A stretch of 64,000 nucleotides of DNA from Anodontia alba (taxonomy: Eukaryota; Mollusca; Bivalvia; Lucinida; Lucinidae). Under the pieces are notes generated by a model. That model was not told where the DNA came from. It did not search any database and saw only the letters and a list, made by a program, of their open reading frames with translations. The stretch spans positions 4,021,552 through 4,085,551 of the forward strand of contig OZ024826.1 of assembly GCA_964016985.1 (NCBI GenBank), in the 5' to 3' direction. The position numbers and the translations under genes were made by a program. The stretch's first letter is position 1; each line of letters begins with the position of its first letter. Below, piece by piece: positions 61,734 to 64,000 of the stretch.

Positions 61734-63062
61734 CGAGGGTCCTGCAAAAAGTTTTGTCACTGGGTTAGTATAACCTCAGTGCTACGTTTTATCAAACATA
61801 TTTTTATTACAAACCTTCAAAGTATTCCCCTTTACTGAAACACATTTTTGTAAACTTTTTACCCAGTTGCGAAAAACAGATAAATAGTCTTCTTTTGGTA
61901 TCTGTTGGAGACACTGATAAATAGCGCTGCAAGAGAACTTCTAGATGTATACTTATTTCCATAAAGCATTTTCTTAAGCTTTTGAAATAAAAAGAAGTCA
62001 CAGGGACTCCAGTCAGGTGAATAAGGTGGATGGTTTAAAACTTTCACCTTTTCAGAAGCCAAAAAAGACTTAACAAACTCACACTTATGAGAGGAGGCAT
62101 TGTCATGTAAAAGTGGACTCCTGGCCATCCTTTGCTTGGTCCCTTCTTATTGTAAAATTCTTTCACTTCAGTACAGAATTCTTGGAGAATCGGCCAGTGA
62201 CTGTATGACCAGATGGACAAGGCACTTGAACGACTGGCCCACTTGAATTAAAGAAAATTGCGTGCAACATCTTTTTCGAGCTTATGGTTCTCTTTGCAAT
62301 ATATGGGCGTTTTGATCTTTTCGCTTCCATTGCTTATTATCAGCCCTTCTTTGTGGCTCAGACATGTGCATCCAGGTTTCATCACCTGTTAACAAGTTAG
62401 AAATAACCTGACTATTACAGCCTTTGTATGTTTTCAAAAGTTCCCGGGCACATTTAAGGCGTTGTGTCTTTTGCTCCTCAGTGAGTAAATGAGGTACCCA
62501 CCTAGCGCAAACCTTTCTCAGGTCCAAACGCTTTTTCAAAATTGTTTGCACACTGCCTTCTGATATTCAAGTACAACTAGCTATATCTTTGACAGACAAT
62601 TGCGCATCCTGTTTGACCACAATCTTTACAGCAGCGATGTTAGCCTTGGTAACAGAGGTTTTAGGCCTTCCAGGATGGGTATCATCTTCAACAGAAAATT
62701 TTCCAGCTTTAAGAGCTTTAACCCACCTAAAAACTCTGCGCATTGAAATGGTCTGAGGTCCATATATACCACACAATTCATTAAATATCTGCTTTGAATC
62801 TATATTAAGCCTAATGCGGCATTTAATATAGCTACGAATTTCAGTCTTCTGGTCCAACAAGTAAATTGGTCAGTGTATATGACTGCATCTATGCATCTAT
62901 TACAATTTGAAATAACTCGGTCAGTTGGAAAGCAATTTGCACGAAATAAACGGGTATTGTTAGCTATTCAACACACCATTCAAGTGCAGTGAAGCATTTT
63001 AAAATATACCTGGGATAAAACTAAATAAGCCTATTAGTGACAGAACTTTTTGCACGACCTCG
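61734..63062 (-). mobile_element. mariner (DD34D) transposon, inactive
   Basis: The 1329-bp element lies between duplicated TA dinucleotides (61732-61733 and 63063-63064). Its inverted ends are CGAGG(G/T)(T/C)(C/G)(C/G)TGCAAAAAGTT and onward. Minus-strand transposase pieces: a helix-turn-helix N-part with HPGRPKTSV (62860-62567), then LLTGDETWMH (first Asp), and LLHDNASSH ... YSPDWSPCDFFLF. Exactly 34 residues separate the second and third Asp, which defines mariner. An in-frame TGA at ~62569 and frameshifts near 62280-62130 disable it. It sits inside a MITE whose halves flank it. Confidence 0.88.
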
Positions 63063-63228
63063 TATATAGTAAAACTGGGGTTTATAGGGGTATACATTAT
63101 TTTTCTTATTTCTGCTCAAAAACATAGATTGTGGGTACTCATTAGAACCACCTCAGCAAGGCAGTTCTAACGAGTACCCACAATGTTTTGAGCAGAAATA
63201 TGAAAAATATCAGAGTTTTTTTTTTATC

Positions 63229-63386
63229 TTAACCCTTGTCAATTATGAAGAAGCCAACTGACCTGGATCTGCACTGTTTGCCATTAAGTATGTGAATTTA
63301 TAGCAACAATCTGGATCAAGTAATCTGATTGGCTGAAAATTAGAAGTGGGTGTGGCACCTTAATTTATTCAGCATGACAAGGGTTA
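63229..63386. mobile_element. MITE M3 copy nested in M2
   Basis: TTAACCCTTGTC is followed by a half hairpin and ends CAGCATGACAAGGGTTAA. It lies between the ATTTTTTATC and ATGTTTCAGTTTTTTT segments of the M2 host. Confidence 0.78.
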
Positions 63387-63443
63387 AATGTTTCAGTTTT
63401 TTTGGAGGTAAAATTTTCTATTATATATTTGAATAGGCATGTT

Positions 63444-63931
63444 GACCAGATTTTAAACAATTGAAAATATAAAATAAAATCTTTCTGATAGAAAACAATG
63501 TGGTTTTCAAGCAAAATCATTAGATGTCTACGGAAGAAGCCATATACACAAATATTGAGATTGAATATTCTTGCAAATATTTTTTGTATATTTAACTAAG
63601 GCTTTATGATGTCATATATTCTCATTATTCAGATGGCGGTGCCCATAAAAACAATATTGATGTCTTCAGACCTTGATAACTTTCTTATATTTCATCCGAT
63701 TTTGATCAAATTTGTATCAATATGCACATTTTGTCAAGATCATGTGTCTCAAACACATTTTACACCATCATTGCTTTTCCCTTTAATGAGATGCAGATGA
63801 GCAGAAAATTCAAATCTCAATAACTTGGTATTTGTATATTACCTTACAATAATGCATGTCCCCATCACTGATGCTTACCTGGAACATGATACAGTAGTCC
63901 TATAGATTTTCATTATAAAAACAAGGTGCAC
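63444..63931. other. No gene recognised
   Basis: One open frame (63606-63800) shows no domain. AT-rich sequence up to the SINE at the window edge. Confidence 0.4.
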
Positions 63932-64000
63932 TGGCCTCCATGGCTCAATTGGATGCACATCCAACTGGAGACCAGGAGGTCGCAGGTTCGACCACCGTCG
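63932..64000 (+). mobile_element. SINE family S1 head, cut by the window edge
   Basis: The tRNA-like start GGCCTCCATGGCTCAATTGG and box B GGTTCGACCAC match the S1 head at 773-840. The rest lies beyond base 64000. Confidence 0.7.

Larger units (their letters stand above)
61642..63443. mobile_element. MITE family M2, split by mariner and by an M3 MITE
   Basis: The left end CATCACGAAAACATGCCTA (61642) and the sequence to CCACTTTTA (61733) continue after the mariner with TATAGTAAAACTGGGGTTTA (63063). The right part is interrupted again at 63229-63386 by family M3 and resumes to GAATAGGCATGTT. Long C runs (61676-61717) lie in its left arm. Confidence 0.8.

Overview
This is a gene-poor, AT-rich piece of an animal nuclear genome. 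Short exons with GT/AG boundaries, long repeat-filled introns, tRNA-derived SINEs, a mariner element, non-LTR retrotransposon remnants and dozens of palindromic MITE-like elements exclude a prokaryote. The two genes I can name (an RWDD2-type and a C16orf87-type gene) are conserved in animals. The style of the repeats (hairpin MITEs and ~145-bp tandem repeats ending in GACGAACGACGG-like sequence) resembles bivalve mollusc genomes. That assignment comes from general familiarity and is not proven here.

Genes. (1) 1696-8348 (+): the last four coding exons of a coiled-coil protein; its start lies left of the window. (2) 24102-16955 (-): an RWD + DUF1115 protein of the RWDD2A/B family. It has one upstream exon and two candidate 3' terminal exons in tandem, at 22233-21544 and 17638-16955. 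(3) 43566-55190 (+): a complete six-exon gene for a UPF0547/C16orf87-type protein of 218 residues, with every splice phase compatible. (4) 31186-30926 (-): an orphan terminal exon ending in a hydrophobic segment, of unknown identity. All other open frames I examined are repeat translations or noise.

Mobile DNA fills most of the rest. About 0-25 kb is a mosaic of MITE families, often nested, plus two SINE families that share a 3' tail. 25.8-28.0 kb and 58.7-60.6 kb hold large elements made of ~145-bp tandem units. 29.6-33.3 kb holds two composite elements built from a 21-bp phased array of the palindrome AGATATCT. 35.5-37 kb holds a decayed tyrosine-recombinase plus SGNH-type element. 37.8-38.5 kb is a tandem array of a hairpin unit. 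38.9-39.4 kb is the 3' end of a non-LTR retrotransposon. 61.7-63.1 kb is a mariner (DD34D) inserted in a MITE.

Most unusual: the 21-bp phased AGATATCT arrays with marked orientation; the duplicated RWDD2 last exon with an abrupt boundary between about 98% and about 80% identity; and two SINE families with different bodies but one LINE-like tail. I found no bacterial-type operon, CRISPR array, or stand-alone rRNA or tRNA gene. Element ends and identities were judged by eye; those marked approximate may be off by tens of bases.
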